Assembly: GCA_905221605.1 (NCBI GenBank)
Contig: CAJNDS010002263.1
Span: forward strand, 275,501 to 339,500
Reading direction: 5' to 3'
Source of the DNA: Symbiodinium natans
Taxonomy: Eukaryota > Sar > Dinophyceae > Suessiales > Symbiodiniaceae
Length of the DNA: 64,000 nt
A program made the translations under genes and the position numbers. The notes beneath the pieces were generated by a model. That model was given only the letters and a program-made list of their open reading frames with translations, did no database searches and was not told the origin of the DNA. Below, in pieces: positions 54,531 through 64,000 of this stretch (within the stretch, counting starts at the first letter, position 1; each line of letters begins with the position of its first letter).

Positions 54531-54655
54531 TAAGCCCGCAGTGGAGCTGAGGGAAGGGGAGGGCGGGGCCAGCGAATCCTAGAGCCAGAGTATGGAGAGG
54601 AAATGCGTCCGCGACTCCCAGATTTTAGTACGGATTGTTGAAGATGGTGGGCTTA
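54531..54655. other. Unique spacer
   Basis: Nothing recognised. Confidence 0.5.
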
Positions 54656-55072
54656 GGGTGTTCCTGCATTTAAAACTGCATTTAAAAAATTAAGTTAAAT
54701 GCAGACCACCCCCAGGAACCAAGAACCAAGAACCAAGATGCTCAGAACTCTTGATTCTGGAATCTTGGTTCCTGGGGCTGGGCTGAATTTAAAACTGCAT
54801 TTAAAACTTTAAGTCAAATGCAGACCACCCCCAGGAACCAAGAACCAAGAACCAAGATGCTCAGAACTCTTGATTCTGGAATCTTGGTTCCTGGGGCTGG
54901 GCTGCATTTAAAACTGCCTTTAAAAACTTTAAGTTAAATGCAGACCAGCCCCAGGAACCAAGAACCAAGAACCAAGATGCTCAGAACTCTTGATTCTGGA
55001 ATCTTGGTTCCTGGGGCTGGGCTGCATTTAAAACTGCATTTAAAAATTTAAAGTTAAATGCAGACCACCAAT
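54656..55072. repeat. Three ~122-bp tandem units with internal hairpins
   Basis: Each unit contains CCCCAGGAACCAAGA and, about 40 bp on, its exact reverse complement TCTTGGTTCCTGGGG (15-bp arms), plus ACTGCATTTAAAA and AAGTTAAATGCAGACC flanks that can also pair. The units are over 95% alike by eye. Confidence 0.92.
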
Positions 55073-55087
55073 ATGTTGCCAAAATAT

Positions 55088-55587
55088 GTTGTTTCAATTG
55101 AAACGGCCGACGTTTCAATTGAAACGGCCGGGATCCAAGATCCAAGATCCAAGACTTTGAGGGGCTATTGGAAATGCATCTTGGAATCTAGCTTGGATCC
55201 CGGCCGTTTCAATTGAAACGTTTCCGTTTCAATTGAAACGGCTGGGATCCAAGATATAGGATTCCAAGATGCATTTCCAATAGCCCCTCAAAATCTTGGA
55301 TCTTGGATCTTGGATCCCAGCCGTTTCAATTGAAACGTCGGCCGTTTCAATTGAAACGGCTGGGATCCAAGATCCAAGATCCAAGATTTTGAGGGGCTGT
55401 TGGAGATGCATCTTGGAATCTAGCTTGGATCCCGGCCGTTTCAATTGAAACGTTTCCGTTTCAATTGAAACGGCTGGGATCCAAGATATAGGATTCCAAG
55501 ATGCATTTCCAATAGCCCCTCAAAATCTTGGATCTTGGATCCCAGCCGTTTCAATTGAAGCGTCGGCCGTTTCAATTGAAACGGCTG
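55088..55587. repeat. Alternating inverted ~118-bp units on a 16-bp palindrome
   Basis: The perfect palindrome CGTTTCAATTGAAACG (first copy with T at its first base, one copy with a substitution) occurs ten times, in pairs. Between pairs lie units containing repeated GATCCAAGATCC, TTGAGGGGCT and GATGCATCTTGGAATC; successive units are in opposite orientation (forward near 55,125 and 55,365; reverse near 55,240 and 55,480). The block can fold into nested hairpins. No ORF is supported. Confidence 0.93.
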
Positions 55588-55609
55588 TAACACAGAAGTC
55601 ATATTTATT

Positions 55610-55700
55610 CTGAAGCACTTGTGAGTTCATTGTGAGTTGCACTTGTGAGTTCATTGTGAGTTGCACTTGTGAGTTCTTGTGGGTTCGTTGTGAGTTTATG
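55610..55700. repeat. ~26-bp tandem repeat
   Basis: About three copies of GTTGCACTTGTGAGTTCATT, the last diverged. Confidence 0.85.
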
Positions 55701-56248
55701 AAGTTGAGGAGCAGATGAATCGGAGAACCAGACTGCGTTGTTTCATTGTGTTGTCTCCTTGAAAAAAGTGGTAAAAAAGGTGGATCTTTGGGGGGGGGGG
55801 GGGGGGTACCATATATATATATATATATAGATATATGTATATATATATATGCATTTTTTATACTATGCCATGGTAGTGCGTGTATATGGTCGACACCCAA
55901 CCCGTGGTTGCGCACGTGACGAAGCGGAGGAAAAAAGGGTTTAGGGGTTAGGGTCTAGGGAGGGAAAGCATGGGAAGCGCAGGGCCTACCTATTGATTTC
56001 ATACCTGTTGTCTGGAAATGTATGGAGAGGGTTAGGTAGGGCCTTGATTGGAAATCGTTGGGGTCACGTGGGGGTAAGGTTTTGGGGTCAGAGCCTAGAG
56101 GATCTTTCAAGAGTCTGTATTGCATTCAGTTCCAAGCCTAAAATGTCCGTACAGTTTTTCGAAGTTCTCTGTGGCAGTCAGGTCATAAGGCACAAACTCA
56201 AGCATGCACTACGTATATATATATATACACACAATCGAATCTAGGACC
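55701..56248. other. No gene recognised; AT microsatellites
   Basis: A G-tract lies at about 55,790-55,806, (AT)n at about 55,811-55,850 and a short (TA)n at 56,214-56,226. Confidence 0.6.
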
Positions 56249-56515
56249 ATGCCTTGTTGTGTTTGCACACGAAAATTTCCATCTAATTTCCCAGACGTGC
56301 AATGGACCAGAGTAAAAGGGATACCCCATTTTGTCCACTGTCGAGTATGCAAAAGACTGCTGATGGCCAGCTACGCAGCCTCGTGCACCGGCATGGTCCA
56401 TCGTAAGGTGGCAGGTGGCGCTCCTCGAGAAGGCGCTTCTCTAGAGAAGGCGGTTGTTGGAGTCGGCCATGCAAGAGGACCGAATTTGGAAGCTAAAGCC
56501 TTGCATGGGAGTTGA
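56249..56515 (+). CDS. Possible small cysteine-rich (zinc-binding?) protein
   Basis: ATG 56,249 to the TGA at 56,513-56,515, 88 aa. It begins MPCCVCTRKF and continues with HFVHCRVC, so pairs C-x2-C and H-x2-H-C-x2-C are spaced as in small zinc-binding folds. The second half is Gly/Ala-rich and unremarkable. It lies 520 bp upstream of the caspase-like gene on the same strand. No named family fits; the C-terminal half may be intron read-through. Confidence 0.3.
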   Translation: MPCCVCTRKFPSNFPDVQWTRVKGIPHFVHCRVCKRLLMASYAASCTGMVHRKVAGGAPREGASLEKAVVGVGHARGPNLEAKALHGS

Positions 56516-57038
56516 GCTGGAGTCCCACCGTAAAGCCCGACACTTAAATCCGAGAAGTTAAAACCCAAGTCTAGCAAAACAGAACGGGAATGGCAAGAAC
56601 AGCTGAAGCAATGGCAGTAAGGGAAGTCAGTGACAGGCATGACTCATGACTGATTATGTTCTCTGTTGGGAGGAAGCGGTCCTGATGCTGGGCGGGGCAG
56701 ATCTTGTGCGGGGCTTGGCCGCAGGGTAGGTCTTGGCAGGTTTACGGTTTAGGTTCAGGGATGGATGGATGAGGACTGGACCGGTGATACAAAGTCGAAT
56801 TCGTGCAGTAGCTATTTTGTTCAAGCTGGGTCTAGTCAGCCCTAGCATCGTTTGCCAGAGCACAGACTGGACATATCGAAACAGAAGGGCAAGGGTACAA
56901 CTGCAAGCGCCTAGATGCATGAGTTCCATCTGAGGACAGTGCTGAAACGAGGTTGACCCATGTTCACATTTGCATAGATCCATGTGCTACCTGTGACCAA
57001 ATTGCAGAAAAGGCTTGCAGCGGTCTCAAACTCGCAGC
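56516..57038. other. Intergenic, nothing recognised
   Basis: The in-frame stop upstream of the caspase-like gene is TGA 56,994-56,996. No spliced-leader relic or promoter motif was seen. Confidence 0.55.
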
Positions 57039-58985
57039 ATGATTGATCTGCCAGAGCGCCGGTGGGAGTTCTTCTGGTTGCAAATATGCTTTGCATACAC
57101 GCTGCTCACATCGCTCTCGAGCCTCATCTACGGGCACATGATGCTTGTGCTGGCGTTTACTATCTTCTTGGCAATATATCCCCAATACGGGCCGACGATG
57201 TGTGGAGCTCTCTGCGTTTTTGCTACTCAGATATTGTACCGATGCCACTGGGTCGCATGGCCACGACTTCTGTACCTGTGGCTCATGCAAGTGAATGTGG
57301 ATCCGATACCCAAGTCACCAGGCTTGGAGACCAGTGCATGCTCCGACCTGAGCAGTGTGGACGACGACGCAAAAGAAGTGGAAAAAGGAGAAGAAACATC
57401 ATCGGAAGAGGGCAGAAGCGAATCCAGTAGTCAAAACATTTACAAATCCCTCTCTGAGAGCAGGGGGAAAGCGCAGGACAGGCACCTGAGCAACTCCCCC
57501 AGACTCTGTCTTGAGAGCGGTCTTCCTGACAACCCGGACGAGGAAGAGTTGTTCGAGTCAGCGCAACCCAAGCGGCTACTTCTGTCGCTCGCCTGCCAGG
57601 ATTATGACAAGTTACAAGGAACGGAGCACCAGTGGGCAACCTCACTGTCTTCTCCGTTAAAGGACGCGGCCTTGGTGCACGAAGCATTTGAGGAAATTGG
57701 GTATCAGACAGTTGGTTCCTTCCAGAATGTGAACTGCTCGCAGTTTCAGGCAGAGTTCGAGGACTTTCTGCAAGGCTTAGACTGCTCCTGCTACGTAATA
57801 GCTTTCTTCTTTGCCGGCCATGGCATTGAACACAATTCGCGGTTGGGCTTCCTGCTAAATGATCCAGAGGAAACGATGGTATACTTGGACAGTTTGTTGC
57901 AGCGCTTGCACACTAGATTGGACGAACTCCTTCACGTCTCAGCAGAGAATGATCCCATCCGCAGCGCATCTGTCGTGTTCTTCTGCGACATTTGTCGCGA
58001 AGGGCGAGGTGCCAGCGTGATCCGCGACCGCCGGGCAGTGAAGAATCCATCACTTCCTGCACCGAGCCGGCAGCAAGCTGTGATCTACTCCTGTTTGAGT
58101 GGCGGCCATGCCGCGGACCTGTCTTACAAGACAGGCAACTATGGGCATCTCGCCAAGGCCTTGGCCGATGTTGTGCGCCTGAATGTGCCGAACACGGTCT
58201 TCAGCGTGTGCGAGAGCATAAACCGGCGAGTGCAGACGTCTTCGCGCAAGCTCAGGAAGAGGCAAGGCGAACTCTACATGCCGCCGCTGAGTCAGCAGCA
58301 TGCCGAGCTTCACAGTGACTCAACGTTGTGGGACGATCAATATGACATCTTCGTGGATGATGGGCAGGGGCGGCAGCTGCGGTCATGGATGTTGAAGCTT
58401 CGTCACCGTGATGGAGAGAATGAGAGTCGGGTTATTCTATGGAAGGTTTCAGAAACAGAGTCCGAGGAGGACCCTCACAGGCAAAGGATTTTGGTTGAAC
58501 GCGACCGCTTCATAGCAGCGAAGCAAGAGGAGCGCCGCACTGAGCTAGAAGAGCTTGCAGAGAGAGAGCACGAACGCAGGAGAAGACTACGGCAGCGTGC
58601 TAAAGCTCTGAAACAGGCATGTGCTCGAGCCCAGGAGCAAATGGCAGCAGCAAGTAGGCAACATGAGGAAGAACAGCAGCGACTGCAGCGGCAGCATGAG
58701 GAAGAAAAACGGTCATTACAGCAGCAGATGGAGGCAGAGAAGCAGCAACTGCAGAAACAGCATGCAGAAGAGCATCTGCGAAGGATGGCTGAAGCTGAGG
58801 CCAGGGCTAGAGTTGTATACCAAGACAGAGTTGTATACCAAGACAGAGTTGTATACAGGGATAGGGACCCTGCAACTGTGATCGGGGACGGTCTGGAATT
58901 TGGCCGTTGTTTAATGGGTTTGCTTTGTTTGCCTATTCTCTTTCTTTGTTGGCCTCTTCTGGTTGTCGGATGTATTGTACAATGA
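57039..58985 (+). CDS. Caspase-like (peptidase C14) protein with membrane segments and coiled coil
   Basis: Single open frame, 648 aa, from ATG 57,039, which follows an in-frame stop by 42 nt. Residues about 10-80 contain two or three hydrophobic segments; about 85-175 is an acidic, Ser-rich linker. A caspase p20-like domain spans about 180-410: the catalytic His261 is in FFFAGHGIEHN and the catalytic Cys319 in FFCDICREGRGA, matching the GHG and DxCR motifs of caspases and metacaspases. Residues about 480-600 form a Glu/Gln/Arg coiled coil, followed by VVYQDR repeats. The last 28 residues (FGRCLMGLLCLPILFLCWPL onwards) form a hydrophobic tail. Such proteases typically process or signal; substrate and activation here are unknown. 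Anchoring at both ends with a coiled coil suggests membrane-bound oligomerisation, an inference. No intron is needed. Confidence 0.87.
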   Translation: MIDLPERRWEFFWLQICFAYTLLTSLSSLIYGHMMLVLAFTIFLAIYPQYGPTMCGALCVFATQILYRCHWVAWPRLLYLWLMQVNVDPIPKSPGLETSACSDLSSVDDDAKEVEKGEETSSEEGRSESSSQNIYKSLSESRGKAQDRHLSNSPRLCLESGLPDNPDEEELFESAQPKRLLLSLACQDYDKLQGTEHQWATSLSSPLKDAALVHEAFEEIGYQTVGSFQNVNCSQFQAEFEDFLQGLDCSCYVIAFFFAGHGIEHNSRLGFLLNDPEETMVYLDSLLQRLHTRLDELLHVSAENDPIRSASVVFFCDICREGRGASVIRDRRAVKNPSLPAPSRQQAVIYSCLSGGHAADLSYKTGNYGHLAKALADVVRLNVPNTVFSVCESINRRVQTSSRKLRKRQGELYMPPLSQQHAELHSDSTLWDDQYDIFVDDGQGRQLRSWMLKLRHRDGENESRVILWKVSETESEEDPHRQRILVERDRFIAAKQEERRTELEELAEREHERRRRLRQRAKALKQACARAQEQMAAASRQHEEEQQRLQRQHEEEKRSLQQQMEAEKQQLQKQHAEEHLRRMAEAEARARVVYQDRVVYQDRVVYRDRDPATVIGDGLEFGRCLMGLLCLPILFLCWPLLVVGCIVQ

Positions 58986-59006
58986 CTTACGCGCTGAACT
59001 TTTAAG

Positions 59007-59399
59007 ATGGTTGCACCGGGCAGCCACACCTGCGTATCCGTGAAAGGAGTTTCCGCGGCTTTGTCTTCCCTGGACCAGATTTTTGCTTTTATAGGGGTTT
59101 CATATGGTGCCTGCTCAGGGATTATGAGGGGGGTTCCTGTTGAGGAGATTTGTATTTTCGCCCAGGGTGTTTTCGCTGTAACGAAGTCCCAGCTCCGTCT
59201 TGACTTTTCCGTCAGACATCTTAAAGGATTGCTGGCAACACTTGGCCAAATGAGCAGCAGCAACCGCGATAGGAGTGCCCCTTACAGGTATCCTCAGCAT
59301 ACTTTATGCAAATGGATATCTTTCGTGACGTCTTCAGCTCATGTTACAGAGCATTCGGCATGGAATGTGTTTCATGTACCGAGAGCGACAAAGTCGTGA
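59007..59399 (+). CDS. Possible small ORF downstream of the caspase-like gene
   Basis: ATG 59,007 to TGA 59,397-59,399, 130 aa, starting 21 nt after the preceding stop. The composition is ordinary, with one hydrophobic stretch (residues about 25-50), but no recognisable domain. It may be 3' untranslated sequence open by chance. Confidence 0.22.
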   Translation: MVAPGSHTCVSVKGVSAALSSLDQIFAFIGVSYGACSGIMRGVPVEEICIFAQGVFAVTKSQLRLDFSVRHLKGLLATLGQMSSSNRDRSAPYRYPQHTLCKWISFVTSSAHVTEHSAWNVFHVPRATKS

Positions 59400-62297
59400 A
59401 GCCTAAAGAGCTGTAAGTCCACGCAGCAAGCCTTAAACCCCAAACTTTCAAGTTAGTTTGGGCAAGCCTTAGGAGGAATCCCATAGACCTGAAATTCTCA
59501 AACCCAAGGCCTGAAATCTGAAAGCAGGACCCTTGACCCTGAACCTCCGATGAACCTGGCTCAGGTAGCATGGCATGAAGGAGCTTAGCAAAGCCGTAGT
59601 ATACATGCGTGATGTCGATGCTGCGGTACACCGTGCCCACCCCATCTGGCTAGGCAGAAGCCCTCAAAAGCACCGCCTTTCCGGCCTCATATCTTCAAAC
59701 GGCCAGTCTGATTCTGATAGCCATCATGATGATGATGAGGGTGATGATTCTGAACTTGGCTGTAGTCGCTTTATGTAGATGACGTAGCCTTGCAGTTCGT
59801 AGTACTTGTTGTTCTTGCTATTGAGTTTCTTCTTACTGCAATAGTTATTGTTATCGTTGTGTTGATTTCTATGCTTGCTATTGTTGCGATTATTATACAA
59901 ATTCTGCTCTTGCCTTTGTTGCTAGGTGTTACCAGGTATTGCTGGGTATTACTGGGTATTTCTCCGCATTCGTAGGCACGACTAGGAGTGAGGGCAGCGG
60001 CTGGGTAGTCCTAAAGGCATTACGTTGCTGGGTAATACTAAGTGCTGTGAGGTATTACGAGATGATTATGTATTCCTAAGTGAAACCAGGCATTGTTGGG
60101 CATTACAGGGCAGTACTGGGTACCACTGAGAATTGCTGGGTATTGTTAGGTGCTGCAAGGTATTGCTAGGCATTGTCTTTTTGGCTATTCTTGCTAGCAT
60201 CATTTGCCCTACTTTGCTTGTGTTACTATCGGAAACTATTCGTGTTGTTGCTGCTACTTTGCGTTTAGTACAGGTACTATTGCTCGGAGGGCAATAGCCT
60301 ATTGCAGGTATTCGTGGAGTTACAAGGGCCTTAACTATGATTAGAAGTACCGTTACTCTATTTGTAGCTCCAGTTCCTGTACGACGATGTGTGCGAGTAC
60401 CCTTCATACTGTTGTTCTTGTTTTTCTTTTTTCAATGCCTGTTGCTATCATTACAATTCTTACATGGATACACGTGCTGCAATGGTTGCAAATGCTGCAA
60501 GTACATCAATCCTTCCACCAGAGTCGCGCCCATATTTAGACAGGGATCCTCCTCTTGATAAATTGAGGATTTCAGAAGTCCACCACCCTGGACCCCCTGG
60601 GCCCCCCCCCCCTGGACCCTGACCCGAAAATATTGAAATCTAGGGTGTGTTACCGACCTACCCACCCTGCTGCCCCCCCTAGCCCCCCGCCTCTAGCCGC
60701 CCTGGCCCCCCCCTTGGACCCCCTGACCCCCCCCCCCCCCTGAAACCTCCCTGGCCACCGCCCCGCAACGATCCCCAGCTTCTGGCCCCTCCTGTGTTCC
60801 CCCTTACCTTCACCACACCTTTGTAAGGAAAGCAATGGTGGGAATTGAGGGCGACTGCCCTAAACCCTAAAAGGCAGTGGTTTGGATGGTGGCCTGTGAA
60901 AGCTCAGCAATTGCTACAACAATAAGCTGTCAGAGTATTACCTACCACATTCATTACCATTATTGCAGTTTTGACTTGTATTGCTATGTGATATTGTAAC
61001 TACGAGTTTTTCAATGTTCACGACCCATACGGCTGCTACTCACTGTTTTGTTGCTATTTCTTAACGATTGTTACTAGCATTACTTTTCTGATGCTTATGA
61101 CTAGTACTATTGTTTTGTTTACTGTTGTCATTCTAATTGTCACCATGACTAGTAGACTTGCTATTGCTACTATCCATACTGCAGTCTTTATTGCACATAT
61201 AATTAGAAATGTTTCTTGTTGCGATTATGGGAAGCCTTACTCTTCTTACAAGTCCTGCCGTTCATATTCTTCTCCAAGAATACCATACATTTTTAATTTA
61301 TTGTTTCTTACCATGATTCTAACTCTTCTAAGTCTTCTTACAGTTATTGCCCCTTCTCACTATCCTTATTATTGTGGTTCATGACTATTTCGACTATCAA
61401 TGCTAGCACTTCTTGGTTTACTACCGCACCGACTAGGGAGACGCCATAAAGTGGAGGCCTGACAAGGACTACCTCCATCACCATTAGCCTAAATGCTCAA
61501 CCCCTACACCTCTACCTAAACGGGCATTGCAAACAGACTTCTGGGGTCTCAGGACTGGGATGAATGCCGAAAGACCTCCCCCTACCCTAAAATTGTCCTG
61601 AACTCTTAAGCCTTTAGCCCTTATACCGCGCATACTGTAAAACCAGTAAGGCCTAAACCCTGCAGCCCTTCAAGCCCCCTGAAACCCTTAAGCCCTTCAG
61701 CCGTGATTTTCGACGCCATGCTCCGTTGCCTGGGCCACGTGAAGCCCCACCGCCCTGTCGCCGCGCGACACTGGGCGTGGGTTTAGGGTTTGGGGCACAG
61801 GGTTTGAGGGTTTGAGGAGGGCATTCTGCAGCCACAAGAGTATGATCAAAGCCCTGGAGGCTCCCTCCTGAAACCTCCATCCTGATCCCTCTGAATCCCC
61901 GATCCATGGTCCATTTGGACCTCAGGATTCGCGGCCATGATTAGCCAGGAGCGGCGTGAGAAGATGGAGAGGCTCGGCCGTTCAGGTGTTCGGGACTGTT
62001 TTTCAAGAGCCCAAAACCATTTGGATGTTTTGTAGCACCATGACACACTGTATTTCTTGATTCGCCAACCCCAAGGCACTAGAATCTAGTACTGCGCGAG
62101 CTGATAAGCATGTCTTCTCGTCTTTTCAGACCTACGCCAGTGGACGATCTGGGATCGTAGACAGTGTGTTGGAGGTTGGGTGCTTTTGCTAAGTGTCGCC
62201 TTGAGCTTTGCCGCTGTGCATCGGCACAACAAGCTCCAAACCCTAGGTGGAATTTCTATGGTTATACGAGTCAGAATACTACTGACGGTATGGGGAG
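59400..62297. other. No firm gene; low-complexity repeats
   Basis: T-rich low-complexity sequence lies at about 59,800-60,480 and 60,930-61,385, with a degenerate 10-bp repeat (TATTGCTGGG, CATTGTTGGG) at 59,920-60,180. C-rich tracts lie at 60,588-60,780. A pyrimidine-rich acceptor (CTTCTCGTCTTTTCAG, ending 62,129) could begin an upstream TYW1 exon (TYASGRSGIVDSVLEVG), unproven. The flavodoxin-like half of TYW1 was not found. Confidence 0.5.
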
Positions 62298-63647
62298 GCA
62301 AAGCTGGCAAGTCGTCGGCAGCCACTCTGCGACCAAGCTCTGTCGCTGGACGAAGTCAATGCTGCAAGGCGGCGTGTCACCTGGGCATTTCCAAATATCG
62401 GGGGTCCCTCTCACATACCCCCCTCAAATGCTGAACAACCTTATTCTAGGAAGCCCCCCCCCCTCAAAACACATGAATGGAATAATCAACACTTCGGCAC
62501 CGAATGTCAAGAAATCATCGGACCAATTCGGACCCTAAACCTAGAACCAGGAGCTTCACGCAGGTCTCCATCCAAAGGCACTGCTCACGATTTTCATAAG
62601 TTGCAAAGAGGGTGACGTTCTAAACCGAAACCACTTGCCCCCCCCTCAACCTGAGATCCTGAGTCGATCCCAATGTGATGAGGCAAAGGGGGCTGCTACA
62701 AGCACACCTTCTACGGGATCGCCTCTCACCGGTGCATGGAACACACCCCGAACGTCTCCTGCGCTAACAAGTGCGTTTTCTGCTGGAGGAACCACATCAA
62801 TCCCGTGGCAATGGACTGGAAGTTTGATACAGATGACCCCGAAGAGATCTTAGAGGAGTCGCTGCGGAAACACTACAGCACCATCGAGAAGCAATGCTTG
62901 TCCCCAAATGCCTTGGAGGCCCGCAAGGAAGAGGCTCGACAGGTGCGGCACTGCGCACTCTCCCTAGTGGGCGAGCCTGTCGCGTACCCGCGCATCGCAG
63001 AGTTTGTGGCCGCCCTGCATCGACGCCGCATCTCCTCATTCCTGGTCACCAACGGCCAGTTCCCGGAGGCCCTGCGCCAGCTGCCACGAGTGACGCAGCT
63101 CTATCTGTCTTGCGATGCTGCAGACCGCCATCACCTGCAGCAGGTGGGTCATTTCTTCATGGTACGAATGGTTTAACTCCGCGTCCTCAGCCCATCCATG
63201 CACTCGTTCACGGGTTCTTCCCATAGTTCTGCAGCATGCTCGCCCTGGCTCAGGTGGGAAGGCCCCTATTCAAGGACTTCTGGGAGAGATACTGGCCTGC
63301 CCTTCAGGAACTTCAGTTAAGTGACCATAAAGAAAGTGCAATTATGTAGTTCAGATCATGGTCTCCTTACTAACTTATATACCATATTCAGGTATCTGCA
63401 ATGATAGATTTTTGTTAACCCTAGACCCTAAACTAGCCCCTGCGCAGTGGCCAAGAGTGGTCAGGGCAGGTGGCAAAAAAAGTCCCTAAACCCTAAACCC
63501 TAGGTTTCTTTGAGACCCTAAACTCAGGATACCTGGAGTCCATGGAAATTCTTCGCGACCGCACGGAGCGAACCGTCTGCCGGCTGACGCTGCTCAGGGA
63601 TGTCAACATGGGCTCCCCTTCCGAGTGGGCATCCCTGCTGAGGCGGG
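62298..63647 (+). CDS. TYW1: tRNA wybutosine-synthesising radical SAM protein TYW1, partial (four exons)
   Basis: TYW1 builds the tricyclic imidazopurine on N1-methylguanosine 37 of tRNA-Phe. Exons, placed by protein continuity: A 62,298-62,368 (VVGSHSATKLCRWTKSMLQ), B 62,683-63,143, C 63,254-63,287, D 63,528 to about 63,647. Exon B carries GCYKHTFYGI, then the radical-SAM cluster motif CANKCVFC (C-x3-C-x2-C), then CALSLVGEP and SSFLVTNGQFPEAL. Exon C reads VGRPLFKDFWE, and D reads RYLESMEILRDRTERTVCRL. The joins keep frame and reproduce the family's conserved order. Introns: 62,369-62,682 GC-AG, 63,144-63,253 GT-AG, 63,288-63,527 GA-AG. The last holds CCCTAAA units next to its acceptor. The N-terminal flavodoxin part and the C-terminus were not found here. 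No stop or frameshift falls inside the exons, so the gene looks functional. Confidence 0.93.
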
Positions 63648-64000
63648 GTTTTCAGGGTTTTTACAATTTGGGGGGGGGGGAGTTAAGGGTTTTAGGCTGT
63701 AGGTTCATAACCTGCTCACCATTGTTATGAGGGCTTGGCCCCTGAAAGCTGGATCTGGAGGTTCTGCCGTTTGCCCGCTCTTGCCTTGCAGGGGAGCCGA
63801 TCAACTCTTCCAAAGCCTCCCCTCCAAGTTTTCTTTACTCCCTTGCTCTCGACATAGTGCTTTGTGAGGCCCCCACGTTCGTCCTATTCTCAGGGACAAG
63901 GATGGGTTTCCTCCTTCAATCCTTACAAACAAAACCTTTAAGCAAAGGCGACAGCAAGGGTACGAGTCATAGATTTTGGGGGAGAACCTAGGGCGTGGAA
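63648..64000. other. Probable TYW1 intron, nothing else recognised
   Basis: A G-tract lies at 63,671-63,680. An acceptor-like CTTGCCTTGCAG ends at 63,791, but what follows does not clearly continue TYW1. Confidence 0.45.

Noticed and set aside
55088-55587. CRISPR array
   Set aside because: The repeats are perfect palindromes in inverted pairs, the spacers are themselves repeated and inverted, and the DNA is eukaryotic nuclear.
58475-59263. 262-codon minus-strand ORF
   Set aside because: It is the antisense of the caspase-like gene's coiled coil (Ser/Cys/Arg low complexity).
1-64000. tRNA, rRNA and spliced-leader RNA genes
   Set aside because: No cloverleaf, rRNA core or leader sequence was recognised by eye; a covariance-model search would be needed to exclude diverged copies.

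Overview
This is nuclear DNA of a eukaryote, most likely a dinoflagellate close to Symbiodiniaceae/Suessiales. The grounds are: interstitial TTTAGGG/CCCTAAA telomere-type repeats throughout in both orientations; sparse genes among low-complexity sequence; GC-rich third codon positions in the convincing genes; and, in a gene whose protein can be aligned confidently (TYW1), introns starting with GC and GA as well as GT, a known dinoflagellate habit. No rRNA, tRNA or spliced-leader RNA gene was recognised. The genus is inference.

Layout. 1-1.76 kb: higher-order minisatellite of 16-bp units. 2-25.7 kb: a mosaic of telomere-like blocks, variant telomere arrays, C- and G-tracts, one diverged 0.7-kb duplication, and a few exon-sized coding-like islands (one may encode part of a discoidin-like secreted protein). 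25,718-34,415: a complete 8.7-kb LTR retrotransposon with identical 207-bp LTRs, a 5-bp target duplication inside a TTTAGGG array, a primer site matching the anticodon-loop half of initiator tRNA-Met, and no recognisable protease, integrase or reverse transcriptase. It encodes a 2,148-aa protein combining WW, S1-like, Trp-rich, MLLE/PABC-like, CCCH zinc-finger and SAM-like segments, followed by two overlapping downstream frames (three more CCCH fingers; a basic Lys-rich protein). This is the strongest candidate for a previously undescribed system. 39.5-42.0 kb: a two-exon basic-protein gene and two orphan exons. 44.8-46.2 kb: a two-exon serine beta-lactamase-like hydrolase. 47.6-50.6 kb: CCCCACTTG minisatellites enclosing about eight copies of a 200-235-bp tandem repeat, with the flanking modules in inverted orientation. 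53.7-55.7 kb: variant telomere repeats, then hairpin-rich tandem repeats and an array of alternating inverted units built on a 16-bp palindrome. 57.0-59.0 kb: a caspase-like protease with membrane segments at both ends and a long coiled coil. 62.3-63.65 kb: four exons covering the radical-SAM core of TYW1; both ends of the gene were not found here.

The host genes form no obvious pathway: tRNA-Phe wybutosine synthesis (TYW1), a beta-lactamase-fold hydrolase and a membrane caspase-like protein look like independent single-copy genes. The common thread is the telomere-like sequence: it fills intergenic space, sits in a TYW1 intron, borders several exon-like islands and was the insertion target of the retroelement.
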